64,000 bases of DNA from Maniola hyperantus (taxonomy: Eukaryota > Arthropoda > Insecta > Lepidoptera > Nymphalidae), in assembly GCF_902806685.2 (NCBI RefSeq), contig NC_048536.1, positions 5,890,001 to 5,954,000 of the forward strand, given 5' to 3'. Shown piece by piece: positions 25,290 to 35,700 of the stretch. A program made the translations under genes and the position numbers. Under the pieces are notes generated by a model. That model was not told the DNA's origin and made no database searches. It was given only the letters and a program-made list of their open reading frames with translations. Every line of letters begins with the position of its first letter. Position 1 is the first letter of the stretch.

Positions 25290-26432
25290 TGTTTTCTAGA
25301 TCTAAGCCGGGCATTTGACCTCGTTAATTACAAAATACTATGGCGTAAACTTGATAGACACGTACCAAAAGAATTAACGAATCTGTGGAGATTTTGGTAC
25401 GAGAACCAAACTAACTACGTAAAATGGGGCGATGCACTCTCTAGTGAATACAGACTAGAGTGTGGCGTTCGTCAAGGAGGGCTGACGTCTCCGGACCTAT
25501 TTAACCTTTATATCAATGACCTTATTGGGAGGCTGAGAAGTACCAAAGTCGGTTGCCATATTGGTAACATCTGTGTTAACAATTTGAGCTACGCTGACGA
25601 CATGGTGCTTCTCAGCCCCTCAATAAACGGACTTAGGAAACTGCTCAATATTTGTGAGCAGTTTGCTGCAGAACATGCTCTCAAATATTATGTAGCAAAA
25701 ACTGAAATGCTCGTCTTCAAAGCGGGCAAGGGTCCGGAGACCGTTCCGCCGGTGTATTTGAATGGGTCGTCGGTTCGGGTTGTTAAGAGATTTAAATATT
25801 TGGGCCATATTTTATCAGAAGACATAAAAGATGACGGAGATATGGAGAGGGAGCGCAGGGCTCTTTCGGTATGGGCTAACATGATAGCGCGCAGATTCGC
25901 TCGTTGCTCTGATGATGTGAAGGTGACGTTATTTAAAGCTTTTTGTCAATGTTTCTACACATGTCAGCTGTGGACAAAGTTTACCAAGCGCAGCTATAAT
26001 GCACTTAGGGTACAATATAACAACGCCTTCCGCATCCTAATGAAGCACCCGCGTTTCTGCAGTGCTAAAGCTATGTTTGCTGCTGCAAGGGTCCCTGACT
26101 TCTTCGCCATACTCCGAGCGAGGACGGCTTCCTACTGGGAAAGACTGACATACAGTACCAACGCTATCTTATGTGCTATTGTAGAGGATCTTAGTAATCC
26201 TTTCACAAAACATTGGTCCAACCTGCATCGGTACGATAATAACACCTTTACTTAGATTAGCTTATTTTTAAATTGTTAGCTCCATTTTTTTATTTTATTT
26301 TTTTACATTTATATTGTTAGTAAATTCAATTCTAATATTTAATGTAATCTGCTCCATATTGGGTGTATATTGTTATGGGTTGTAACTTGTTTTGTCATTG
26401 CCTGAAATAATTTTTTTTTTTTTTTTTTTTTA
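25290..26432 (+). mobile_element. 5'-truncated non-LTR retrotransposon (reverse transcriptase C-terminal part)
   Basis: An open frame from about 25290 to the TAG at 26253-26255 encodes the back part of a reverse transcriptase. It shows motif A (FLDLSRAFD), GVRQGGLTSPDLFNLYIND, the catalytic YADDMVLLSP box and a thumb-like region ending TKHWSNLHR. There are no stops or frameshifts, so the insertion is fairly young. The 5' half (endonuclease and early RT motifs) is missing, which is typical of truncated LINE copies. The 3'UTR runs to CTGAAATAA followed by a poly(T) run of about 22 bases (to 26432). The clade is probably CR1-like; I am unsure. Confidence 0.85.
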
Positions 26433-27275
26433 TTATTATTTTTAAAACGTTTGTCTGTGTATTCGCGTATAAGCTCTAAACTTTGTACTGGATTCATGCA
26501 ATCTTTACAATTTAGATAGAGATGGTAGTTATACTTACAAGAGAATTGGCACCATAGACCGTCACATCGTTCAGGTTTCAAATTATTTTTTACTAGATGA
26601 TGCCTGCGACTTAGTCATAATATTTTTTGATTTATCGTGCAAAATGTCGAAAAAAACACCCGAGTACTGAACCCTCGGTGCGCCAGTCTGACTCGCATAT
26701 TGGTTTTTATAATTAAGCATATCGTTTTCAGGGGTAGGTACTTGTTTTGTTAGCTCAGACACTGGCTCCGTCTAGCGTAGCATCCATTTGCCTACCTATT
26801 TACATAACAAAGTGTGGTCCGTTCCTCCCCGATTCAATCTCGAGTCTCGGGCGCAAACGTACGTCGTCGTTTCGTTGCCACCTCCTCATTTACCGTTTAT
26901 TCAATTGAACATCATCGAGAGCGATGCGATGAATGATCGTCTTGAGCACGTCAATACTTCTATAGATATACCGACCTCCTTACATTGTAGCGTTTCCTGG
27001 ATATTTTTACGTGTACCTACAATGTTGGTTTTGGATTCATTGAGTCAGACTTCTAGTATTTTGATTTTTGATATCACCGTGATCGTTGGTAGGTTAGGTG
27101 CCTACTTGAAGATTGCTTAGGTATTAGTTAATACCTACGTGTTACCACTAATCTACAGTCCCCAGCTGTCGGCGGCGGCACAAACCCCGCCCGTTGTACT
27201 ATTGTAGTACCTACTGACTCCTAGCACAAGCTACGCTTAGTTGGAGGGGAAAAGGAAATAAGTCATCATCAACAT

Positions 27276-27492
27276 CAGTACCCTTATTATAAATGCGAAA
27301 CTGTATTTGTTTGTTGGTTTGTCCTTCAAATCTCGTCGCAACGGTGCGACGGATTGACGTGATTTTTTGCATGGGTATAGGATAAAGACCTGGAGAGTGA
27401 CATAGGCTACTTTTTATCCCGGAAAATCTAAGTTCCCACGGGATTTTTAAAACCTAATGCCACGCGGATGAAGTCGCGGGCATCAGCTAGTG
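27276..27492 (+). repeat. CAGCTAGTA-type 3'-tail repeat
   Basis: CAGTACCCTTATTATAAATG ... CTTTTTATCCCGGAAAATCT ... GATGAAGTCGCGGGCATCAG. Same family and orientation as 22370-22598. Confidence 0.6.
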
Positions 27493-28079
27493 TTTTATAT
27501 TCTTTAAAAAAATCTGCTTCAACTTCAATAAAACCAAAAAACTTGCTTGTTTTTATTTGTTTCTTAGTGAAATATGTACCTACCTATGTGAGATCGAGCC
27601 AGAAAAGCAGCGTAATCATTTAGGTCTAATATCACGGGATTCCCCTTGTAACTGTAAGTAGATATCCTGCGTAATTGAAAACTGGAGTGATCGTTTGTCA
27701 TGTCGTAATCACAACATTTTGCAAAAAAATGCAAAGTAGATATTAAAGCAGGTTTCTAAATATGCTGACATTGATACATACTAAGGCGATGCTATATTTT
27801 TTCAGGTTGCTGACATTTTTTTGCCTATTGCACAATTTGCCTATTCAAATCATTAATTTACATTTACTTATTAAACCTACCTATTTACATACCTACAGGT
27901 TTAATAATAGCAGTAAGTAATGCATAACTAAAAAACCAGGTATAATTAGATATATACATAGAGAGCCATGTAGTTACATGTTGGTTACCTACTTTATTTT
28001 TTTTACAAAAAACTAGTTCAGGCGTGTTCTCTGCGCATATTTTTTTTATACAGATACAAGTAAGCCCTTGACTGCAATT

Positions 28080-28270
28080 TCACCTGGTGGTACCTAAGTG
28101 ATGATGCAGTCTAAGATGGAATTGGGCTAAAAGGGGTATGACAGTTTTTATTAAACCCATACCCCGCTCGGGGGTATGACTTTGCCGGTAGAGTGGTAAC
28201 TAGCCACGGCCGAAGCCTCCCACCAGATCAGACCAGAGAAAATTCAGCAGTTGAAAGGTGCCACTGCGTA
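28080..28270 (-). mobile_element. SINE body fragment (reverse)
   Basis: The GATGATGCAGTCTAAGATGG block and then TGGTAACTAGCCACGGCCGA ... TCCCACCAGATCAGACC match the body of the CCCTGGCGCAGTGG SINE family, with rearranged order. Confidence 0.45.
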
Positions 28271-28324
28271 GTGGCCTGCTCTATTTTATCAAACAGTTTT
28301 TTTTGCGGTAAGTATTTAGTTACT

Positions 28325-28520
28325 TCATCATCATGATCAACTCTTCACCGGCTCACTACAGAGCACAGGTCGCCTCTCAGAGTGAGAAGGGTTTTGGCCA
28401 TAGTCTACCACGCTGGCCAAGTGCGTATTGGCAGACTTCACACACCTTTGAGAACATTATGGAGAACTCTCAGGCATGCAGGTTTCCTCACGATGTTTTC
28501 CTTCACCGTTAAAGCAAGTT
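28325..28520 (-). mobile_element. SINE body fragment
   Basis: This is the 3' part of the GTGATAGCCTAGTGG SINE family in reverse, from TCATCATGATCAAC through CCACGCTGGCCAAGTGCG to CCGTTAAAGCAAG. The tRNA-like head is missing. Confidence 0.6.
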
Positions 28521-29184
28521 AGATTAGTTACTTACGGAATACAAATTTTAAATACTATCAATTTCCGCTTTTAGGTTTTAGAATTACCTATTTATTACAG
28601 GTACTTACGTAGTTGCTACATTCTTATGGGCAAATGATTTTTGACTCTATGTGTAATTAGTAAATTGTACTTACTCTCTATAGATCATCTATCATCTCTA
28701 CTTCTACGCAATCAGTACATTTTGGAACAAATTACAAACTGACGAAATAGCTTATATCAAAGGCAACATGATAAATAGAAAAGTAAGGTTACCGTTTCAC
28801 GTTTGATCAGGATTGCCTCTCATGTTACAAGTGTCACTAACCGTTATGGTCTAGTATATTTGATACATTCGATCTGGGAAAATGTATCATGAAATATAAG
28901 TACGCTCTATTTATTTCCTCACGTATCGTGTTGCGAAACAGCACTCAGCAGTCGGCAATGCGGGCGTGTCCATATTATTTTTTCACAATTTCTACAGATT
29001 TGCGTAACATTTTGCACTTAGATCGGTATCTAGATAACCGGGAACCCTAAAATTGACCAAGTTTTATTAGTATACTAACAGGCTAAACGTTTGACTTGCT
29101 TCTTCATATAAACGTAAGTAGGTACCTACCGACCTATTAATTATACAGATCTAAAAAATTGATTGATCAGTGGATTAATCTATT

Positions 29185-29560
29185 TTTAGGGTTCCGCACT
29201 TCAAAAGGAAAAACGGAACCCTTATAGGATCACTTTGTTGTCTGTCTGTCCGTCTGTCGGTCTGTCAAGAAACCTTCCCGTTGATCTAGAACCATGAAAT
29301 TTGGTAGGTAGGTGGGTCTTAGCTTGTATTAGGGGAAAAATCTGAAAACCCTGAATTTGTGGTTACATCACACAAAAAAAATTAAATTGTGGTCATAAAC
29401 TAATAATTAGTATTTTCAATTTTCGTAGTGAGATAACTATATCAAGTGGGGTATCATATGAAATGGCTTCACCTGTGCATTCTAAAACAGATTTTTATTT
29501 ATTTTTATGTATCATAGTTTTTGAATTATCGTGCAAAATATCGAAAAAAGTCAGATGTCT
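29185..29560 (+). repeat. TTTTTAGGGTTCCG element, 5' portion
   Basis: TTTTTAGGGTTCCGCACTTC ... GAACCATGAAATTTGGTAGG ... GTGAGATAACTATATCAAGT ... ATTATCGTGCAAAATATCG. The family's opposite end (CGGCCGGTTTTT) occurs separately at 30745-30835 and 26615-26715. Reverse copies are at 47380-47745 and 57150-57475. Confidence 0.55.
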
Positions 29561-30204
29561 ATCGCTATTATGTGCCAGAAAATAATAGTTAATGTAATAT
29601 TATACTTAATTTTCTTATTTTGAAGTTATGTTGACCCTTGAAACATCTCTGTTTTAGGGCAAACTTCGTGCGTAAATAAATAATCTATAAGTATTTACCT
29701 ATTATAGATATTATAAAATTCAAAACTAACGAGTTAAAGGCATACTTAACTTAATAATAATTTCAAATTCTATACTTTGTTTAAAAACATTGATTAGTTT
29801 GTAAAAAATTAAAGTAGGTACGTAAAACTTTGGTAACACCAGACGTTGATTCGCGTTGTTCAAAGATCGCGCATTTCGCTCTTGAAATTATGTCCCGACT
29901 GTGATTAATGTTGTTTGCAATAGCATGTTCTCACGCTCGACTTTGTAGCGACCATGGAGAGCACTCTTAAATAACGTTATCTCAGAAAAAGCACGTCATC
30001 TTTTGACAACGGTCAACAGGGAGCGAAAGCCGAAAGGTCACGCGCGTGGGTCAAATCGATACCCGTAACCCGTTGCATTATAGTCGTACCCATTCCAAGC
30101 CCAAGTTTTACGTTACTTGATGGGACTATGAGTTGTGTTTAGCATTTTTATAAACAAAGGGAACCGCAGAGATTATGTGCAATCTGAAATCATCAAGTAT
30201 AAGT

Positions 30205-30362
30205 ACGCGACAGGTCAAGATGGCAATCGGAGTACGAGTTGGGGGGACGCCCAGCACATCCGCGCGTGACTCGCGCTCGCCCGCACCGGGTCAGCGTGGG
30301 GGCTGTGCGGGTGTGCGGGATGTTTGCTCCCCGATTGTCATCTCGACCTGTCGCGGACTATA
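30205..30362. mobile_element. GC-rich foldback element, copy 1
   Basis: The ends GACAGGTCAAGATGGCAATC and GATTGTCATCTCGACCTGTC are inverted, enclosing a GC-rich core with CGCGCTCGCCCGCACCGGG and GCGTGGGGGCTGTGCGG. The other copies are at 31986-32141, 49936-50091 and 58090-58205. The 91-codon frame over it is not a gene. Confidence 0.7.
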
Positions 30363-30474
30363 CACGATTGTACTTTCAGATTGTGTAACAACTAACAACT
30401 ATACAACTCAAGATTGGAAAGGAATCGAATGTGCAAATGTAATTTTATAAGCTAAATCTCATTAAGCGACAATA

Positions 30475-30633
30475 ATAGTGCGGTACGGTGAGTTGCACAA
30501 GCACAGCTCGTCAAATCGATATCGACATCCGCGTGAGCGCATCGTGACGGCATTTGCCTTTTAAATGGGGCGCTGTCACGGCGCCTCACGAGTTTTGCGT
30601 GGATGCGCCCGTTATCTATGTCAGCGATTGCGG
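30475..30633 (+). promoter_or_regulatory. FNDC3: Putative FNDC3 promoter and 5' noncoding exon
   Basis: This CpG-bearing stretch in AT-rich surroundings ends at a good donor (GCGG|GTAAGA, GT at 30634), about 270 bases before the acceptor at 30903. That would make it the missing 5'UTR exon. It contains ATCGATATCGAC, close to the insect DRE motif (TATCGATA). A similar ATCGATA lies at about 30056. No TATA box is obvious. This is inference only. Confidence 0.3.
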
Positions 30634-30744
30634 GTAAGAACACCTTGAAGAATAGAGGTTGACGTTCTCTCTTTGCTTAAAACTTGAAACAGATCACTGA
30701 ATAAATCTTTAATATAAAATAAAAGGAAAAAGGTGACTGACATC

Positions 30745-30835
30745 ATAGTTTTTGAATTATAGTGCGAAATGTCGAAAAAGTACGACTGTAGTACGGAACG
30801 GTGCGCGAGCCGACTTGAACTCGGCCGGTTTTTCT
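30745..30835 (+). repeat. TTTTTAGGGTTCCG element, 3' end
   Basis: ATAGTTTTTGAATTATAGTG ... GTACGACTGTAGTACGGAAC ... AACTCGGCCGGTTTTTC. It lies in the short intron between the putative FNDC3 5'UTR exon and the first coding exon. Confidence 0.5.
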
Positions 30836-30903
30836 TTTCTTGCTACGATTTGAAGAACGATCTTTGAAAACTAGAAATATAATGCTTGTTTCAATTGTTA
30901 CAG

Positions 30904-31146
30904 TTTGACGTGCGAGCGGCGGACACCTCCGCGCAACGGATGCGTCGCGGGCGGCGGCGTGCGATGCGCTGCTAGACGCTGCCATGGTGGGCGTGGGAGT
31001 GGCGGAGGGCGGCGGTGGCGGCGCGCCCGATCCCTACTACGGCGAGTACTACCCGCCGGAGCCCTACTACGTGCCGCCGGAGATGTGCGCGCACCCTCAG
31101 CAGCACCCGCAGCATGCGCACATGTGCGCTGTGCACCCTGAATATG
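30904..31146 (+). CDS. FNDC3: FNDC3 exon with main start codon (5'UTR 30904-30983, coding 30984-31146)
   Basis: The acceptor is ...ttgttacag at 30903 and the donor is GTAAGT at 31147. The first 80 bases are untranslated: the reading frame has TGA at 30906-30908 and no other ATG before 30984. It encodes 54 residues rich in Gly, Pro, Tyr and His (PDPYYGEYYPPEPYYVPPE) and ends in phase 1. The presence of an acceptor means that a further 5' noncoding exon must exist upstream. Confidence 0.8.
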
Positions 31147-32698
31147 GTAAGTTTTCCTATCCAGCAATCGGAGCAGGTGATGTGGACTCTAGTCTCCATC
31201 TTAGCAATAGGAAGATCTTCCAACGGACGCTTGTCATGTTCGGGGATAGCTGGTCCAATCGTTGTTGTAGTGTAGATAGGTATACCTACTGATCTTGGCA
31301 CTTGTAAATCATAGTGCTTCGAAGTGAAAACTTCGTTAGCGCGATTTAGTGAAAATATTATCGACGGCAATTTTCTTGTGAGGTGAGTTTCGTGGATTTT
31401 TCTCTCTCAAATGCATTGAACTCTTGCACTTAAGAGAGGTTAGAGACTTGTTAGAGGTTGATGCTATAAAATTTAGTCTTTAGAGGTCAGGCTGGTCAGG
31501 GCCCAGACAAATCTGCGTAGTTTTCTTTTAAACTTTTTCTTTTATCGGCAAATTGCAGAATCTTAACACTTTATTTCTCCTCTAGAAACGGAAACTGTTT
31601 TAGTGTGTGTGACGAACTTTCCTTTAAATAATTTTATAGTGTATTTAATATATGTAACTATGTAGTTTGTTTGTTTGTTCACTTTTACGTTGATACTTCA
31701 GTTAACATTTTGATACCCTGCCCACGCCCTATACATCCAAATAGTACATGGGTACCTGTCCAAAATTATTCTACACGTGGAAATTATTACCGCCGTCGCC
31801 GCCCATGAACATTTGCAGCACCCGAGAAATTAATTTTCCTAGAGAATTATCTGTAAAAGAAGGCTGTTGTGCTTAATAAGTGTACAATAAAAGTGTATTT
31901 CTTCATTTAATGGACCGTTTGTTCTTATAGACGAAGTTTGGTCATATCATATTTTTGATTTTCCTAAATAAGTATACAAAATTGGCAGGTCCACAGCAGG
32001 TCGAGATGGCAATTAGGGTATGAGTCGGGGGGACGCCCAGAACACCCGCACAGCGCCCGCGCTCGCCTGCACTTAGTTAGCGCGGGGGTTGTGCAGGTGT
32101 GACGGACGTTCCCATCCCGATTGCCATCTCAACCTGTCCTACCTACTTAGGTAGTTTTAAGACAAAAGAATTTTTAATGCAAAGTGCATCAAGATTGTTT
32201 GAGGATTCTCAGTTGATTGCTCACGGCTTGCGGTCGGTTGTGTTTAGCAAGTTTATTCTAAAACTATGCAGCACGTTTCCGTCGCGATTTTGAAATGGAT
32301 TATCCCACTATTTCTGCGAATGCCCAAAACAGCTCCATTCATAAACCGCAAAATTACGAGGCGGAACGGTCCGCGATGATGTCAAAATCAAGCCAAGCTT
32401 GAATCTAGCTGCATTGAGCCAAATTCGTACCTAACTACTAAGTTACAAATGAAACCAGTTTGTAATCGTATACCTACCTACTTACTTATTACTTATTAAT
32501 GTTCTGTAAAAATATAGGACTTTGCCGCCTATGTAGTATGTATACGGTTCTATAATAGGTTTCATACAATTTTCAAATATTTTTTTTTTAAGGATCTTGA
32601 TCGCTTTTCCTCTTATTTTGTCTAATGAAAATTCTGCAAAAAAAATCCAATACATGAAATTGGGTATATCCAGAAGTGGGGTTGATTGATGATGATGA

Positions 32699-32759
<61 letters not shown>

Positions 32760-35700
32760 AAAAGCGCGGCTGTCCGCTGTAAATAGTGGATTTTACTGTA
32801 GGGTACCTAATGGGTAGCTTTTACAATTATTATCGTACGGATTTCTAATTTTTTGAAAATAAGATCCTATAGCCTATGTCACTCAAGAATAATGTAGCTT
32901 TCTACTGGTGAAAGAATTTTCAAAATCAGTTTATTAGTTTTAGAGATTACTTCCTACAAACATACCTCCTTTATAATATAAGTATAAATAATTAAATATT
33001 ATCGTGCGACTTTTGATTCTGCCTATACCTTGTGAGGGTAGGTTAGGAATAAATATGACAGATGGGTTGTCAAAGTAAAATAATAAATTAGTGCATGCCT
33101 AATACCTCACATACCTAACTTTATTCATCACCTGTTATAATAATTAATTGAGTTAGTTATTAGACGATGAATGCTTTCAGGCGGCATACCGGCGAATATG
33201 ATGCCTCCCATGATGCCTCCGGTGCTGGACGAGGGCATGCGGCACTACCTTGTGGCGCACCCGCATGCGCAGCCGCACCCGCACCACGCGCCGCACCACC
33301 AGCCGCCGCACCACCAGCCGCCCCACCATCAGCCACCGCCTCACCACCAACCGCCACATCACTACGTGAGTTTTTTTATTATCATCACACTCATCAACCA
33401 TCTTCATTCACACGCAACAAAGTATAACAATGCATACGGTGATCACAGCTATATTCGATCCACGGAAAGAACTTACTATAGGGTTCTCTCTGTTACGTAA
33501 TCTCATACAAATGACAGAGAGAAAAATCTCAGTGGGCGTTAACCATTTTGATACACCGACCAATTACAAACGTAACTATGTTTCCGAATTGAATTTCGAA
33601 TGTTAAATTTGAAAATATTTTTGAATTGAATATAAAATTTAAATGAAAATGAACATTTCAAAAAGTAAACATGTTTTTGATTATTGATTAGTAAATCAAA
33701 ATGGCTAACGCGCACTGAGATTTTTGGCTCTGTCATTCGTATGTGATTACATAACAGAGAAAGCGCTATACCGTAAAATGAGGTAATTTGGAAATCACGA
33801 GGTTATTTGGGTCATTTTGAATAATTAGTATTTTCCATGGTCACATGGTCACAATAATTATTTTCTCTTAAAAAGTTCCATTTATGGCCAAGTAAAATAG
33901 AGCCAGAATCCACTGCAGCATAGCAGCCATAGCAGCAGCAAGAAAAAAAATACCCAAAGTCAGTTTGACTTTGACAAATGATTTCTGTCAAAATTGATGT
34001 TGACACTTGTGTTTCCACTTTTAGGGATTTCGCCCTATCTTAAGGGCGAAACGACTAATATTAGATATGGTTTAGGTTGTATTTTATATTAATAGGGGTA
34101 GTAATATGATTGTTAGCGTAACATAATATCGAACTTCAGGTGCTAGTGCTATTTTTTTACTCGCCCAGTTTATCTACTAATTTTGATACCAATTTTTTAG
34201 ATTTATCAAAGGGCGCAGGCTCAATAAGGCTAAAAAAGGGCAGAACGAAATTTTTTCCGTTAGTTGCGGAATGAGGCAAATTAGGGCGTATTATTCATCG
34301 ATGTATTAAATAATAATAATTCCTTCTCTTATAGTCTGAGATATTCACAGAAACTAGGGTAAAACCAAAATCGTAAGTGGAAACACTGATTGACACCGTC
34401 AATGTCAATTTGACACGTACGATGCTTGCTAATATTTTGTTTTGATTTATTTACCTACTTGGCCGGCTACAAACAAATAATAAGATACGATCATTATTTA
34501 TTATTAAACAAAGTCTAAGTTAAGTTCTAAATAGTTTATCGTGATTTTAATATTATGTGAGCCTTAACGACAGTCTAATAAGAACAGTGTAAACAACTCA
34601 TGTTATTGTAGCGGTATTCAATAAGATTTATCAATACCTGTTGCTCTTTCAATAATACATAATATTGTTCAACTACATAATACAAAAAACAGTAACAATA
34701 GCTTCACATGAGTCGAGTGGAATGGCAAATAATGGTTAACACAGCCAAAGGTTACAATATTATGTTCATCGGCTGTGCAAACCATTTCCGCCGATTTATC
34801 CATCGATTGTTTCACTTTCGCCTGTAAATTCAAGTACTTAATACACGTGGAGAGCTTGAATTTACGCGATCATTTTTAGTAAACACATATATTGTATATT
34901 TTCTTTACTTATCCAGTGTTCTTTAGATTATAGTGGTATTGAATTGTTTTTGTGATTGCTAAACGCGTTATCAGCCGAGTTTGCTGTACTTACGTGGCGA
35001 ATGACGTGTGCTCTGTGGACTGTGCCTTGTTGTCAAGTTGGCTGATATAATATACAACTTGTAAAATAAATATCTCAGTATTGTTTTATAAGTAAAGAAC
35101 AATGAGTGAATCGGACCCTATAAAAAAAGCTTGTGACAAAGATACACCTAAGGTAAAATTATTATTGTTAGTAATAATGCAAGAAATGATATTTTAATTG
35201 AAAATGCCTGATATCCAGCACACAATAGTTTATTATGACTATATTGTGCCTATTTATAATGTATGGAAATCACACAAAACAATAAACTAGAAAAATGTCT
35301 CATGGCAATTTGGGAGTTTGGACTAGTGGAGAAACTAGGTTGGCCCTTAGGCTAAAAAGTTTGAAGATCCCTACCCTGGTATATTTAAAACTGTTAAGTC
35401 AACTAATATCTCAAGCAGTGATAGCCTAGTAGTCAAGACATCTGCTTCCTAGTCGGGGGTCTGGGGTTCCATCCTGACATACCTCTAACTTTTTGAAGTT
35501 GTTTAATGATGAAGCGAAAAATCGGGAAGCAACCTGAATGTTTAAAAGTTCTCTATTATGTTCTCAAAAATATGTGAAGTCTGCCAAACTGCACTAGGCC
35601 AGCGTGGTAGACTGTGGTCAAAACCTTCTCATTCTGAGAAGCGACCTGTGCTCGGTAGTTAGGCGGCGATGGGTTGATCATGATGAAGGTGTCATTTGAG

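Larger units (their letters stand above)
1..30470. other. 30-kb stretch without a recognisable host gene
   Basis: No open frame of convincing family, no tRNA or rRNA gene and no chain of phase-consistent exons was found on either strand. The longest frames here are antisense to SINEs, run through palindromes, or lack any domain pattern. Stretches with nothing notable include 757-2635, 4110-5570, 10190-11910, 13000-13990, 17780-18890, 21360-22370, 22600-25270 and 28520-29180. Slightly GC/CpG-richer unique segments at 960-1075, 12560-12900 and 23930-23975 could be regulatory, but nothing shows it. Confidence 0.55.
31147..33180 (+). other. FNDC3 intron 1: repeats only
   Basis: This 2.0-kb intron holds a GC-rich foldback element (31986-32141), a trinucleotide microsatellite (32686-32760) and an RTE-like tail fragment in reverse orientation (about 32865-32985). 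No coding or RNA signal was seen in the rest. Confidence 0.6.

Noticed and set aside
26788..27120. 110-codon plus-strand frame
   Set aside because: No recognisable domain, no splice context, and repeat-bounded surroundings. Most likely chance.
30175..30450. 91-codon frame upstream of FNDC3
   Set aside because: It lies over a GC-rich foldback element that recurs elsewhere in the window. Not a gene.
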